A DNA stretch of 64,000 nt from Methylibium sp035476815. Its GTDB lineage: Bacteria > Pseudomonadota > Gammaproteobacteria > Burkholderiales > Burkholderiaceae_C. Made by a program: the position numbers and the translations under genes. Location of the stretch: NCBI GenBank assembly GCA_035476815.1, contig DATILD010000021.1:61756-125755 (forward strand), read 5' to 3'. Position 1 is the stretch's first letter. Each line of letters starts with the position of its first letter. Positions 1 to 8,691 of the stretch are shown piece after piece. The notes below the pieces were generated by a model, which searched no databases, was not told where the DNA came from, and saw only the letters and a program-made list of their open reading frames with translations.

Positions 1-825
1 TTCGCAGCCCCACCATTGACCGGTGCGGCCGAAGCCGCAGATCACCTCGTCGGAGATCAGCAGGATTGCGTACTTGTCGCAGATCGCCTGCACCGCCGGC
101 CAGTAGCTGTCGGGCGGGATGATCACGCCGCCGGCGCCCTGGATCGGCTCGCCGATGAAGGCGGCCACGCGCTCGGGGCCGACCTCGAGGATCTTCTGTT
201 CCAGCCAGCCGGCCGCGAGCCTGCCGAATTCGTCGCGCGACAGGCCCTCGGGGCGGCCCAGCTCGTACCAGAAGGGCTGCTGGATGTGGGTGATGTCGGG
301 GATCGGCAGTCCGCCCTGGGCGTGCATGCCGCTCATGCCGCCGAGCGAGGCGCCGGCCATCGTCGAACCGTGGTAGCCGTTCCAGCGGCCGATGATCACC
401 TTGCGCTCGGGCTGGCCGAGCACGTCCCAGTAGCGCCGCACCATGCGCACGATGGTGTCGTTGCCCTCGGAGCCCGAGCCCGAGAAGAACACATGCTGGA
501 ACTGCGGCGGCGTGACCTCGGCCAGCAGCTCGGCCAGCTCGATCGCCGGCTTTGTTGCGGTCTGGAAGAAGGCGTTGTAGAAGGGCAGCTGCTTCATCTG
601 CGCCGTGGCGGCATCGACCAGCTCCTGCCGGCCGTAGCCGACGTTGACGCACCACAGGCCGCTCATCGCGTCGAGGATCCGCTGGCCCTCGCTGTCGCGC
701 AGGTAGATGTTGTCGGCGCTCTCGATGATGCGGGCGCCCTTCTTGGCGAGCGCGGCGAAGTCGGTGAAGGGGTGCAGGAAATGGGCGGCGTCGGCGCGCT
801 GCCACTCGGTGGTCGTACGGGTCAT
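1..825 (-). CDS. Class III omega-aminotransferase, putrescine-pyruvate type (3' end outside window)
   Basis: PLP-dependent aminotransferase that probably moves the amino group of putrescine or a related amine to pyruvate. The visible 275 codons begin with MTRTTTEWQRADAAHFLHPF and include LWCVNVGYGR (about residues 61-70), the cofactor-phosphate region FFSGSGSEGND and the PLP-ring aspartate segment SDEVICGFGRTG near the cut. The catalytic lysine lies beyond base 1, so the gene is truncated by the window edge. It is the last visible gene of a leftward cluster with puuA, puuD, puuB and a second aminotransferase. This context supports the SpuC-like call, but the exact substrate cannot be read from sequence. 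The ATG at 823-825 fits the family N-terminus. Confidence 0.85.
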   Translation of the reverse strand, partial: MTRTTTEWQRADAAHFLHPFTDFAALAKKGARIIESADNIYLRDSEGQRILDAMSGLWCVNVGYGRQELVDAATAQMKQLPFYNAFFQTATKPAIELAELLAEVTPPQFQHVFFSGSGSEGNDTIVRMVRRYWDVLGQPERKVIIGRWNGYHGSTMAGASLGGMSGMHAQGGLPIPDITHIQQPFWYELGRPEGLSRDEFGRLAAGWLEQKILEVGPERVAAFIGEPIQGAGGVIIPPDSYWPAVQAICDKYAILLISDEVICGFGRTGQWWGCE

Positions 826-869
826 GGCTTGCGAGTCGGTTGTGTTAGCCAAGCGGACGCCGTGGATCC

Positions 870-930
870 GGCTCTGCCGGGCCACTGGCGTCGCCCCCTC
901 GAGGGGGAGCGGCGAAGCCGCAACGGGGGT
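870..930 (+). repeat. 61-bp intergenic repeat, copy 1
   Basis: Non-coding element between the aminotransferase and puuA. It begins with a TGCCGGGCC motif, has a CCCCCTCGAGGGGG palindrome at its centre (894-907) and ends with GCGGCGAAGCCGCAACGGGGGT. A second copy in opposite orientation lies at 9603-9663 between mxaA and mxaC. The two share nearly the whole right half and most of the left. Confidence 0.8.
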
Positions 931-935
931 GATCG

Positions 936-2303
936 TCATACATGCAGGAGCAGGTGCTCCCGCTCCCACGGCGAGATGACCTTCATGAACTCGGCGTACT
1001 CGATCTCCTTGACTTCGGTGTAGACGGTGACGAAGGACTCGCCCAGCACCCGCGCCAGCTCCTTCTCGGCGCGCAGCAGCGCGAGCGCCTCGCCCAGGCT
1101 GCGCGGCAGCTGGAAGTCGCCGAGGTAGGCGTCGCCCTTGCACTCGGGCGTCGGCTCGATGCGGTGCTTGATGCCGAGGTAGCCGCAGGCGAGCGTCGCG
1201 GCCAGCGCCGCGTAGGGGTTGGCGTCGGCGCCGATCACGCGGTTCTCGATGCGGCGCGCCGCCGCGGTGGCGACCGGCGAGCGGATGCCGACGGTGCGGT
1301 TGTCGGTACCCCACTGGATGTTGATCGGCGCGGCGTTGCTGCGCACCAGCCGGCGGTAGCTGTTGACGTAGGGCGCGAACAGCGCCATCGCCGCCGGCAC
1401 GTACTTCTGCAGGCCGCCGATGTACCAGAAGAACTCCTTGCTCGGGCTGCCGTCCTCGTTGCTGAAGATGTTCTTGCCGGTGGCCTTGCTGACCACGCTC
1501 TGGTGCACGTGCATCGCGCTGCCCGGCTCGCCGGCGATCGGCTTGGCCATGAAGGTGGCGAACATGTCGTGGCGCATCGCCGCCTCGCGCAGCGTGCGCT
1601 TGAAGAAGAACACCTCGTCCGCCAGCCCCAGCGGGTGGGCGTGGAAGAAGTTGATCTCCATCTGGCCGGCACCGATCTCGTGGATCAGCGTGTCGACGTT
1701 GAGCTCCATCTTCTCGCAGTAGTCGTAGACGTCCTCGAACAAGGGGTCGAACTCGTTGACCGCGTCGATCGAATAGGCCTGGCGCGAGGTCTCGCTGCGG
1801 CCGCTGCGGCCGATCGGCGCCTTCAGCGGCACGTCGGGGTCGGTGTTGCGCGCGACCAGGTAGAACTCCAGCTCGGGCGCGACCACCGGGTCCCAGCCCT
1901 CGGCGTCGTAGAGGTCGCACACCCGGCGCAGCACCGAGCGCGGCGCGAAGGGCACCAGCTTGCCGTCGCGGTCGAAGCAGTCGTGGATCACCTGCGCGGT
2001 GGGGTCGGTCGCCCAGGGGACGATGCGGACGGTGCTCGGGTCCGGCCGCAGGTGCATGTCCTGGTCGGTCGGGCTGATCACGTCGTAGTAGGGCCCCTCC
2101 TCGGGGAATTCGCCGGTCACGCCCATCGCGACCACCGCCTCGGGAAGCCGCATGCCGCGGTCCTCGGTGAACTTCTTGCGGGGCAGGATCTTGCCGCGCG
2201 CCACGCCGGTGAGGTCGGGCACCAGGCACTCGATCTCGGTCACGCGCTTCTCGTCGAGCCACTGTTCGAGCTCGCTGAATGTGAAATTGTCTCGGACCAC
2301 CAT
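936..2303 (-). CDS. puuA: Gamma-glutamylputrescine synthetase (glutamine synthetase family)
   Basis: ATP-dependent ligase of the glutamine synthetase fold; PuuA joins glutamate to putrescine in the first step of the gamma-glutamylated putrescine pathway. The 455-aa protein has the expected metal and substrate motifs: ELEFYL (about 144-149), GQMEINFF (213-220), GSAMHVHQS (261-269), NRTVGIR (335-341) and ADANPYAA (359-366). No adenylylation-loop tyrosine region typical of GlnA is evident. The neighbouring puuD and puuB homologues make putrescine a better substrate guess than ammonia, though related enzymes act on ethanolamine or other amines. It lies 70 bp downstream of puuD on the same strand. 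Confidence 0.88.
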   Translation of the reverse strand: MVVRDNFTFSELEQWLDEKRVTEIECLVPDLTGVARGKILPRKKFTEDRGMRLPEAVVAMGVTGEFPEEGPYYDVISPTDQDMHLRPDPSTVRIVPWATDPTAQVIHDCFDRDGKLVPFAPRSVLRRVCDLYDAEGWDPVVAPELEFYLVARNTDPDVPLKAPIGRSGRSETSRQAYSIDAVNEFDPLFEDVYDYCEKMELNVDTLIHEIGAGQMEINFFHAHPLGLADEVFFFKRTLREAAMRHDMFATFMAKPIAGEPGSAMHVHQSVVSKATGKNIFSNEDGSPSKEFFWYIGGLQKYVPAAMALFAPYVNSYRRLVRSNAAPINIQWGTDNRTVGIRSPVATAAARRIENRVIGADANPYAALAATLACGYLGIKHRIEPTPECKGDAYLGDFQLPRSLGEALALLRAEKELARVLGESFVTVYTEVKEIEYAEFMKVISPWEREHLLLHV

Positions 2304-2373
2304 GAGTCACCTGTCTGTTCTGCTGCGCGCTCTTGCGGACGACGCGGCGCGCGGGGGCATCGGGGGCAGGGAC

Positions 2374-3177
2374 CTAGGGGACGCGGGGGCGCTCCCGGGC
2401 CGTCTCTCGGTTCACTTCTCGATAGGCGCGGCAGGCGTCGCCGAAGGCGCGCAGCAGCTTCATCGACACCGGGTTGTCGCGCGCCTGCCATTCGGGGTGC
2501 CACTGCACGCCGAGATTGAAGCCCGGCGCGGCCGGCGCGGTGAAGGCCTCGATCACGCCGTCCGGCGCCAGCGCCTCGGCGCGCAGCCGCTCGGCCAGCC
2601 GCTTGACGCCCTGGCCGTGCAGGCTGTTGACCTTGAACTCGCTCTCGCCGAGCAGGGTCTCGAGCAGGCCGCCGGGCACGACCTTGACGGGGTGAGCCGG
2701 GCCGTACTGGATGTCGATCGACTGCTGGTCGTCGCTGCGGTGGTCCAGCAGGCCGGGCTGCTCCTGCACCGCCTGGTGCAGCGAACCGCCGAGGGCAACG
2801 TTGGTCTCCTGGAAGCCGCGGCAGATCGCGAACAGCGGGATGCCGAGCTCCAGCACGCGCGGCACCAGCGGCAGCGTCCAGTCGTCGCGCACCGGGTCGA
2901 GCGGCAGGGTGGTGTCGTGCACCACCTCGTCGAAGTGGCGCGGGTGCACGTTGCTGGGCGAGCCGGTCAGGAACACGCCGTCGGCCAGCGCCAGCAGCTC
3001 GTCGACCTCGTGCCCGCGCGCCGCCGGCACCACCAGCGGCAGACAGCCGGCCAGCCGGACCGCGTCGACGTACTTCTGCCCGACGATGTGGAAGGGGTGA
3101 TGCCCGACCATGCGGTTGCAGGCCGGCACCAGCACCACGGGCCGTTGCGGCAGCGGGAGGGTCTCGGGGCGGTTCAT
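2374..3177 (-). CDS. puuD: Gamma-glutamyl-GABA hydrolase (class I glutamine amidotransferase-like, C26)
   Basis: Hydrolyses gamma-glutamyl-gamma-aminobutyrate to glutamate and GABA, the late step of the Puu pathway. The 267-aa protein carries a complete catalytic triad: nucleophile Cys119 in FAICRGFQE, and His227 with Glu229 in GVQWHPEW. The N-terminus RPVVLVPACNRMVG matches the family. It sits between puuA and puuB in the same direction. The ATG at 3175-3177 gives a normal family length. Confidence 0.9.
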   Translation of the reverse strand: MNRPETLPLPQRPVVLVPACNRMVGHHPFHIVGQKYVDAVRLAGCLPLVVPAARGHEVDELLALADGVFLTGSPSNVHPRHFDEVVHDTTLPLDPVRDDWTLPLVPRVLELGIPLFAICRGFQETNVALGGSLHQAVQEQPGLLDHRSDDQQSIDIQYGPAHPVKVVPGGLLETLLGESEFKVNSLHGQGVKRLAERLRAEALAPDGVIEAFTAPAAPGFNLGVQWHPEWQARDNPVSMKLLRAFGDACRAYREVNRETARERPRVP

Positions 3178-3208
3178 GCGGTGATCGCCGGGTGGGCGGT
3201 CCTGGATT

Positions 3209-3232
3209 CCGGCTCAGCGGTGGCTGAGCCGG
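3209..3232. other. Perfect hairpin in the puuB-puuD spacer
   Basis: Ten-base-pair inverted repeat with a GGTG tetraloop (CCGGCTCAGC / GCTGAGCCGG) in the 148-bp gap between puuB and puuD. No T tract follows on either strand, so it does not look like an intrinsic terminator. It may stabilise mRNA ends within the operon; its role is not known. Confidence 0.5.
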
Positions 3233-3325
3233 CGAACGGTGAGCGTGCAAGCGCCATGCCACGAAGCGCGCGGTCCGCGGCCGGCAGCGGCCTCGATTCG
3301 GTGCACATGGGCTTCAGCACGGGAC

Positions 3326-4660
3326 TCACAGTACGTCCCTCAGCCGGTAGTAGGCCATCCCCAGCACCAGCGCCGGCGTGCGCAGCAGCCGCCCGCCGGG
3401 GAAGGGGCGGTGCCTCAGGCGCGCGAAGGTGTCGAAGCGCGAGGCGTCGCCGGCCATCGCCTCGGCCACCAGCTTGCCAGCCAGGCCGGTCAGCGCCAGC
3501 CCGTGGCCGGAGAAGCCCTGCAGGTAGTAGACGTTCGACGCCGCCCCGGCCCGTGCCGGCAGCCGGCCGAAGTCGGGCGCGCGGTTCATCGAAATGTCGA
3601 CGAAGCCGCCCCAGGCGTACTCGACCCGGGTGTCGGTCAGCTGCGGGAAGGTCAGCGCCATGCGCTTGTGCATGCTGGCCGCCAGGTTCATCGGCGTCAC
3701 GGTGCTGTAGCTGACGCGGCCGCCGTAGAGCAGGCGGTCGTCGGCGGTCGGGCGGAAGTAGTCGAGCACGAAGTTGGTATCGCAGACCGCCGCGCGCGAG
3801 GGGATCAGCGTGGCCGCGACGCCGGGCTCGAGCCGTTCCGAGCAGACGATGTAGGTGCCGACCGGCATGATCCGCGTGTTGAGCTGCGGCGCGAGTGCCG
3901 GCGCGAACTCGTGCAGGTAGACGTTGCCGGCCAGCAGCACCTGGCGGGCGCGCACGCTGCCTGCGGCGGTGCGCAGCACGCTCGAGGTGCCGGGCGCGGC
4001 GGCCGGCGCCAGCGCGGTCACGGCCGAGCCCTCGAACAGCCTCACGCCCAGCGATCGCGCCGCCCGCGCGAGCCCAAGGCTGTACTTCAGCGGGTGCAGA
4101 TGGCCGGAGCGCGCGTCGTGCAGACCGCTGTGGAAGCGCGGGCTGGCGATCCAGCGGCCGATGTCGGCGGGGGCGATCCAGTCGGTCGCATAGCCGTAGA
4201 CCGTCGCCATGCGCTCCTGCCATGTGCGCAGCTCGGCGGCGCGGCGGGCGTTGACGGCCAGGCCCAGCCAGCCGTCGCGCCAGTCGCAATCGATCGCGAA
4301 GCGCGTGCAGCGCTCGCGGATCAGGTCCAGCGCCTCGATCGACATCGCCCAGACGCGTTTCGAGGCCTCGAGCCCGAGCTGGGCCTCGATCTCGCCCTGG
4401 TCGCAGGCCAGGCCGTGGATCGCCTGGCCGCCGTTGCGGCCCGAGGCGCCGGAGCCCACTTCGCGCGCTTCCAGCAGCACGACCGAGAAGCCCCTGTCGG
4501 CCAGCTCGATCGCGGCCGACAGCCCGGCCAGCCCGCCGCCGACGATGGCGACGTCGGCGTCCAGGTGTTCCTGCAGGACGGGCCAGCGGTCACCACGGGG
4601 CGCGGTGGCCCGGTAGTAGGAATCCCGCGTCAGGTCCTGGTCGGCGCGAAGGAGGTTCAT
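3326..4660 (-). CDS. puuB: Gamma-glutamylputrescine oxidase, FAD-dependent
   Basis: DAO-family flavoprotein that oxidises gamma-glutamylputrescine to the aldehyde. The 444-aa protein has the FAD dinucleotide fold at its N-terminus (DADVAIVGGGLAG, about 35-46, ending in the acidic LLEA), then the GSGASGRNGGQ segment typical of this oxidase group, and a C-terminal FSGHGLALTGLAGK flavin-contact motif. It lies between the second aminotransferase (43 bp upstream) and puuD. No aldehyde dehydrogenase (puuC) is visible in the window, so that step must be encoded elsewhere. Confidence 0.87.
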   Translation of the reverse strand: MNLLRADQDLTRDSYYRATAPRGDRWPVLQEHLDADVAIVGGGLAGLSAAIELADRGFSVVLLEAREVGSGASGRNGGQAIHGLACDQGEIEAQLGLEASKRVWAMSIEALDLIRERCTRFAIDCDWRDGWLGLAVNARRAAELRTWQERMATVYGYATDWIAPADIGRWIASPRFHSGLHDARSGHLHPLKYSLGLARAARSLGVRLFEGSAVTALAPAAAPGTSSVLRTAAGSVRARQVLLAGNVYLHEFAPALAPQLNTRIMPVGTYIVCSERLEPGVAATLIPSRAAVCDTNFVLDYFRPTADDRLLYGGRVSYSTVTPMNLAASMHKRMALTFPQLTDTRVEYAWGGFVDISMNRAPDFGRLPARAGAASNVYYLQGFSGHGLALTGLAGKLVAEAMAGDASRFDTFARLRHRPFPGGRLLRTPALVLGMAYYRLRDVL

Positions 4661-4703
4661 ACGGTATGCGCTAGGCAGTGCCCTCGTTGTCTATGCCCGG
4701 TGC

Positions 4704-6008
4704 TTACGCAGCGCGCTTGAGCGCGTCGGCGATCGTGCCGACGAGCTGGTCGATGTGACGCCTGCCGATGATCAGCGGCGGCGACAGCGCGATCGTGTCG
4801 CCGGTGGTGCGGATCAGCACGCCGCGCTCCCAGCAGTCCAGGAAGATGTCGAAGGCGCGCTGGGCGGGCTGGCCCTCGATCGGCTGCAGCTCGATGCCGC
4901 CGACCAGGCCGAGGTTGCGGATGTCGATCACGTGCGGCAGCCCCTTCAGGCCGTGCAGCGCGTCGGCGAAATAGCCTTCCAGCTCGGCGCCGCGGGTCAG
5001 CAGGCCCTCGTCGGCATAGGTGTCGAGCGTGCCGAGGGCCGCGGCGCAGGCCAGCGGGTGGCCCGAGTAGGTGTAGCCGTGGAAGAACTCGATCAGGTGC
5101 TCCGGGCCCTGCATGAAGGTGTCGTGGATCGCCGGCGTGGCGAACACCGCGCCCATCGGCACGCAGCCGTTAGTCAGGCCCTTGGCCACCGTCATCAGGT
5201 CGGGCGTGACGCCGAAGCGCTGTGCCGCGAAGGGCGCGCCGGTGCGGCCGAAGCCGGTGATGACCTCGTCGAAGATCAGCAGGATGCCGTGGCGGTCGCA
5301 GATCTCGCGCAGCCGCTGCAGATAGCCCTGGGGCGGGACCAGCACGCCGGTCGAGCCGGCGACCGGCTCGACGATCACCGCGGCGATCGTGCTCGCGTCG
5401 TGCAGCGCCACCAGGCGCTCGAGGTCGTCGGCCAGCTCCGCACCGTGGGCCGGCTGCCCGACCGAGTAGGCGTTGCGGGGATCGTGGGTATGGCGGATGT
5501 GATCGACCCCGGCCAGCAGGGGACCGAACATCTTGCGGTTGGCGACCATGCCGCCGACCGAAATGCCGCCGAAGTTGACGCCGTGGTAGCCGCGCTCGCG
5601 GCCGATCAGCCGGGTGCGCGAGCCCTCGCCGCGCACGCGGTGGTAGGCCAGCGCCATCTTCAGCGCGGTGTCGACCGACTCGGAGCCCGAGTTGGTATAG
5701 AAGACCTTGCCCAGCCCCGCGGGCGCGATCCCGGCCAGCCGCCCGGCCAGTTCGAAGGCCTTCGGGTGGGCCATGTTGAAGGGCGGCGCGAAGTCGAGTT
5801 CGGCGGCCTGGCGCTGGATCGCCGCGACGATCTTCGGCCGGTTGTGACCGGCGTTGACGCACCACAGGCCGGCGATGCCGTCGAGCACCTCGCGGCCCTC
5901 CGGGGTCCAGAAGTGCATGCCGTCGGCCTTGGCGATCAGGCGCGGCGACTTCTTGAACTGCCGGTTGGCCGTGAAGGGCATCCAGTACGCGTCGAGGTCG
6001 GTCGTCAT
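4704..6008 (-). CDS. Omega-amino acid:pyruvate aminotransferase (beta-alanine:pyruvate type)
   Basis: Class III PLP aminotransferase of 434 aa, close to the beta-alanine:pyruvate transaminase group. Seen in the sequence: DAYWMPFTANRQFK start region, TNSGSESVDTALK phosphate-binding segment (105-117), IFDEVITGFGRTG with Asp247, and Schiff-base Lys276 in TVAKGLTNG. It is the first gene of the leftward polyamine cluster and probably handles GABA, beta-alanine or a diamine released by the Puu steps. A 9-bp stem with 6-nt loop (6033-6056) lies in its 5' untranslated region. Substrate is inferred. Confidence 0.87.
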   Translation of the reverse strand: MTTDLDAYWMPFTANRQFKKSPRLIAKADGMHFWTPEGREVLDGIAGLWCVNAGHNRPKIVAAIQRQAAELDFAPPFNMAHPKAFELAGRLAGIAPAGLGKVFYTNSGSESVDTALKMALAYHRVRGEGSRTRLIGRERGYHGVNFGGISVGGMVANRKMFGPLLAGVDHIRHTHDPRNAYSVGQPAHGAELADDLERLVALHDASTIAAVIVEPVAGSTGVLVPPQGYLQRLREICDRHGILLIFDEVITGFGRTGAPFAAQRFGVTPDLMTVAKGLTNGCVPMGAVFATPAIHDTFMQGPEHLIEFFHGYTYSGHPLACAAALGTLDTYADEGLLTRGAELEGYFADALHGLKGLPHVIDIRNLGLVGGIELQPIEGQPAQRAFDIFLDCWERGVLIRTTGDTIALSPPLIIGRRHIDQLVGTIADALKRAA

Positions 6009-6121
6009 CGCTCAGGCTCCCGGGCCCGTGATGCCCGCCGCCGGTAAGCGGCGGGCCCCGTAGCCCTCAACGACACCTTGTGCAGGTGGCGTCTCGAAGG
6101 GTTCAGTCTAGGCTGCCGGCC

Positions 6122-6201
6122 GCGCAATCGGATTGCGCAATCGACCGGGGCGAACCCGCGACATTCGAACCAGATTCGATAGACTAGTCGATCATTCGAA
6201 T
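6122..6201. promoter_or_regulatory. Putative Lrp-type operator region between divergent genes
   Basis: The 217-bp gap between the leftward aminotransferase and the rightward Lrp/AsnC gene holds two sets of symmetric motifs. GCGCAATC occurs at 6122-6129, inverted at 6131-6138 and again direct at 6135-6142. ATTCGAA/T-type boxes occur at 6163-6170, 6174-6180 and 6194-6201, flanking the palindrome GACTAGTC (6182-6189). The A+T-richer part lies near the regulator start. Binding by the adjacent regulator is an inference from position and symmetry. Confidence 0.5.
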
Positions 6202-6225
6202 TTTCTGCCAATGAGGTTGTTATTC

Positions 6226-6696
6226 ATGCAATCTGATGCGCCGTTGGACACCATAGACCGAGCCATCCTGCGCGAGCTGCAGATCGACGGCCGGGTCTCG
6301 AATCAGGACCTCGCGCAACGCATCCACCTGTCGCCCTCGGCCTGTCTGCGGCGCGTCAAGCGACTGGAGGACAACCGGGTCATTGCGCGCTACGTGGCGC
6401 TGGTCGACCCGAAGGCGGTGGGCCAGCCCGGTACCAGCTACACCATCGTCAACCTGGAGCGGCTGACCAAGCAGGCCATCGAGGCCTTCGAGGGCACCGT
6501 GCTCGACATGCCGTCCATCCTCGACTGCTACTACGTCGCCGGCACCAACGACTACCTGATCCGCTTCACCTACAACGACGCGGCGGACCTGGAGCGCTTC
6601 CACACCGACGTGCTGATGCGCCTGCCCGGCGTGCTGCGCTCGAATTCGATGCTGGTGCTGCGCACGGTGAAGAAGACCACCGCGCTGGAGGTCTGA
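6226..6696 (+). CDS. Lrp/AsnC family transcriptional regulator
   Basis: 156-aa feast/famine regulator. An N-terminal winged helix-turn-helix (about 8-60, LDTIDRAILRELQIDGRVSN then LAQRIHLSPSACLRRVKRLE) is followed by a RAM/ligand-sensing domain (about 70-150) with the CYYVAGTNDYLIRF segment. The ATG at 6226 is chosen because GAGG lies at 6213-6216, nine bases upstream; longer versions would need an unsupported extension. It is divergent from the polyamine genes and probably controls them in response to an amine or amino acid. Lrp relatives often also repress themselves. Confidence 0.9.
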   Translation: MQSDAPLDTIDRAILRELQIDGRVSNQDLAQRIHLSPSACLRRVKRLEDNRVIARYVALVDPKAVGQPGTSYTIVNLERLTKQAIEAFEGTVLDMPSILDCYYVAGTNDYLIRFTYNDAADLERFHTDVLMRLPGVLRSNSMLVLRTVKKTTALEV

Positions 6697-6799
6697 GGCA
6701 TGCACTGTTCCGTCGCGGCACACTGACGGGACTTCCCCGCGGTTGACGCTGGCTGCCGCTTCGGCCGAGCATGAACCTTTGACACGAGAGTCGATGCCC

Positions 6800-7837
6800 A
6801 TGGACCGACAAGACGTGCTGCTGGCCGACTGGCGCCGCCGCGCCCTCGAACTCGAGACCCAGGCCGCGCAGGTGATGATCGGCCAGCCGCGCGTGATCCG
6901 CCTGGTCAACACCGCGGTGTTCGCCCGCGGCCATGTGCTGCTGCAGGGCGACGTCGGCGTCGGCAAGACCACGCTGCTGCGCGCCTTCGCGCGGCTGATC
7001 GGCGGCGCCTTCTCGCGCGCCGAGGGCACGATCGACCTGATGCCCAACGACCTGATCTATCACACCCACATCGGCGCCGACGGCCGCCCGGCGGTGGATC
7101 CGGGCCCGCTGACCGAGCATGGCGAGCGGCTCGCGCTGTTCTTCTTCAACGAGATCAACCGTGCCCGCCCGCAGGTGCATGCGCTGCTGCTGCGCGCGAT
7201 GGCCGAGCGCAGCCTGACCGCCTTCAACCGCGAACTCAAGCTGCCGCACCTGCTGGTGTTCGCCGACCGCAACCGCGTCGAGCGCGAGGAGACCTTCGAG
7301 ATCTCGGCCGCGGCGCGCGACCGCTTCATGATGGAGATCACCATCGACGCGCCGACCGCGGCCGCCGACCGCCGCGCGCTGATGTTCGACCCGCGCTTCC
7401 ACGACACCGACGCGCTGATCGCCTCGCTGCCCGAGGCGGTGCTGCCCTACGAGGAACTGGGAGCCGTGTCGGGGGCCATCCAGCGCGGCGTGCAGGCCGC
7501 ACCGGCGCTGCAGGACTACGCGCTGGCCCTGTGGCGCGCGACCGCGGCGCCCGACGAGTTCGGCATCCGCCTCGACGGCCTGGACCTGCACGACGCGCGT
7601 GCCGGCGACGTGATCCTGGCCGGCGCCAGCCCGCGTGGCATGGGCCAGCTGATGCGCGCGGCGCGCGTGACCGCCTGGCTCGACGGCCGCGATTACGCGA
7701 CGCCCGAGGACATCCGCGCGGTGTTCGTCGAGACCATCGCGCACCGCCTGTGCCTGCAGCCGGTCTACGAGCTGCGGCGCGGCGAGATCGTCGACGTGCT
7801 GATCCGCGGCATCCTCGACCACGTGGCGGCACCGTGA
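6800..7837 (+). CDS. mxaR: MoxR-family AAA+ ATPase, MxaR-like
   Basis: 345-aa MoxR ATPase with Walker A GDVGVGKT (about 50-57) and Walker B LALFFFNEIN (111-120). MoxR proteins act as chaperone-like ATPases with VWA-domain partners. The six-gene order MoxR, DUF58, membrane protein, VWA, small TPR-like membrane protein, VWA matches mxaRSACKL of methylotrophs, where it is needed to make active calcium-dependent methanol dehydrogenase. The ATG at 6800 has GAGAG nine bases upstream (6786-6790); an ATG at 6794 is too close to it. The generic alternative is a Bat-like stress operon. Confidence 0.8.
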   Translation: MDRQDVLLADWRRRALELETQAAQVMIGQPRVIRLVNTAVFARGHVLLQGDVGVGKTTLLRAFARLIGGAFSRAEGTIDLMPNDLIYHTHIGADGRPAVDPGPLTEHGERLALFFFNEINRARPQVHALLLRAMAERSLTAFNRELKLPHLLVFADRNRVEREETFEISAAARDRFMMEITIDAPTAAADRRALMFDPRFHDTDALIASLPEAVLPYEELGAVSGAIQRGVQAAPALQDYALALWRATAAPDEFGIRLDGLDLHDARAGDVILAGASPRGMGQLMRAARVTAWLDGRDYATPEDIRAVFVETIAHRLCLQPVYELRRGEIVDVLIRGILDHVAAP

Positions 7838-7844
7838 CCCGGCC

Positions 7845-8684
7845 ATGAGAGAGTTCTACTACCGCAGCGGCCAGCCGGCGCTCGGTCAGTTCCCCGGCCA
7901 CCACCGCAGCCGCCGCGGCGACAGCGGCCACGAGTTCCGCAGCCACGTGCCGCTGACCCATGCGCCGGACGCGCGCCGGCTCGACCTGCTGGCCAGCCTG
8001 CGCGACCCGCTCGGCCAGTGGCTGGTGCGGCTGGCGAGCGAGCGCAAGGCGATCCCCGTCTACGCGGTGGCCGACCTGTCGGCGTCGATGGGCTACGTGG
8101 GCGAGCGGCGGCGGCTCGACGTGCTGGCCGACTTCACCGAATCGCTGGCCTGGTCGGCCTGGCGCACCGGCGACCCCTTCGGCTTCGTCGGCTGCGACGA
8201 ACGCGTGCGCCCCGACTGGGTGCAGCCGCCGGTGCGCAGCCGCGGCGCCGGCAGCCAGCTCGCGCAGCGGCTGCGCGGCTTCGTGCCGACCGGCCGCAGC
8301 GCGATCGGCCTGGCCGACGCGCACCGCATGCTGCGGCGGCAGCGCTCGCTGGTGTTCCTGCTGTCGGACTTCCACCTGCCGCTCGACCAGCTCGACCGCG
8401 TGCTCGACTCGCTGTCCATGCACGAGATCGTCCCGGTACTGCTGTGGGACCGCGGCGAGTTCGAGCCGCCGCCGGCGCGCAGCGGCCTCGCGCCGCTGGC
8501 CGACGCCGAGAGCGGCCGCCAGCGGCTGTTGTGGCTGCGGCCGGCGCTGCGGGCGCGCTGGGTCGAGCGCATCGAGGCGCGCCAGGACGCGCTCGACGCG
8601 CTGTTCCGCCGCCACCGGCTGCGGCCGCTGCGGCTCGTCGACGGCTTCGACGCCGATGCCGTGACGGCGCATTTCCATCGATGA
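7845..8684 (+). CDS. mxaS: DUF58 protein, MxaS-like
   Basis: 279-aa DUF58 protein with a degenerate VWA fold. A metal-site-like DLSAS (77-81) lies in the middle of AVADLSASMGY. There is no clear signal peptide or membrane span, so it is probably cytoplasmic and a direct partner of the MoxR ATPase. It starts 7 bp after mxaR and ends 7 bp before mxaA, so the genes are almost certainly co-transcribed. The MxaS name rests on gene order more than on sequence features. Confidence 0.75.
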   Translation: MREFYYRSGQPALGQFPGHHRSRRGDSGHEFRSHVPLTHAPDARRLDLLASLRDPLGQWLVRLASERKAIPVYAVADLSASMGYVGERRRLDVLADFTESLAWSAWRTGDPFGFVGCDERVRPDWVQPPVRSRGAGSQLAQRLRGFVPTGRSAIGLADAHRMLRRQRSLVFLLSDFHLPLDQLDRVLDSLSMHEIVPVLLWDRGEFEPPPARSGLAPLADAESGRQRLLWLRPALRARWVERIEARQDALDALFRRHRLRPLRLVDGFDADAVTAHFHR

Positions 8685-8691
8685 AGCACCG

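Noticed and set aside
3209..3232. Hairpin as a rho-independent terminator in the puu cluster
   Set aside because: No T tract on either strand and co-directional pathway genes on both sides.
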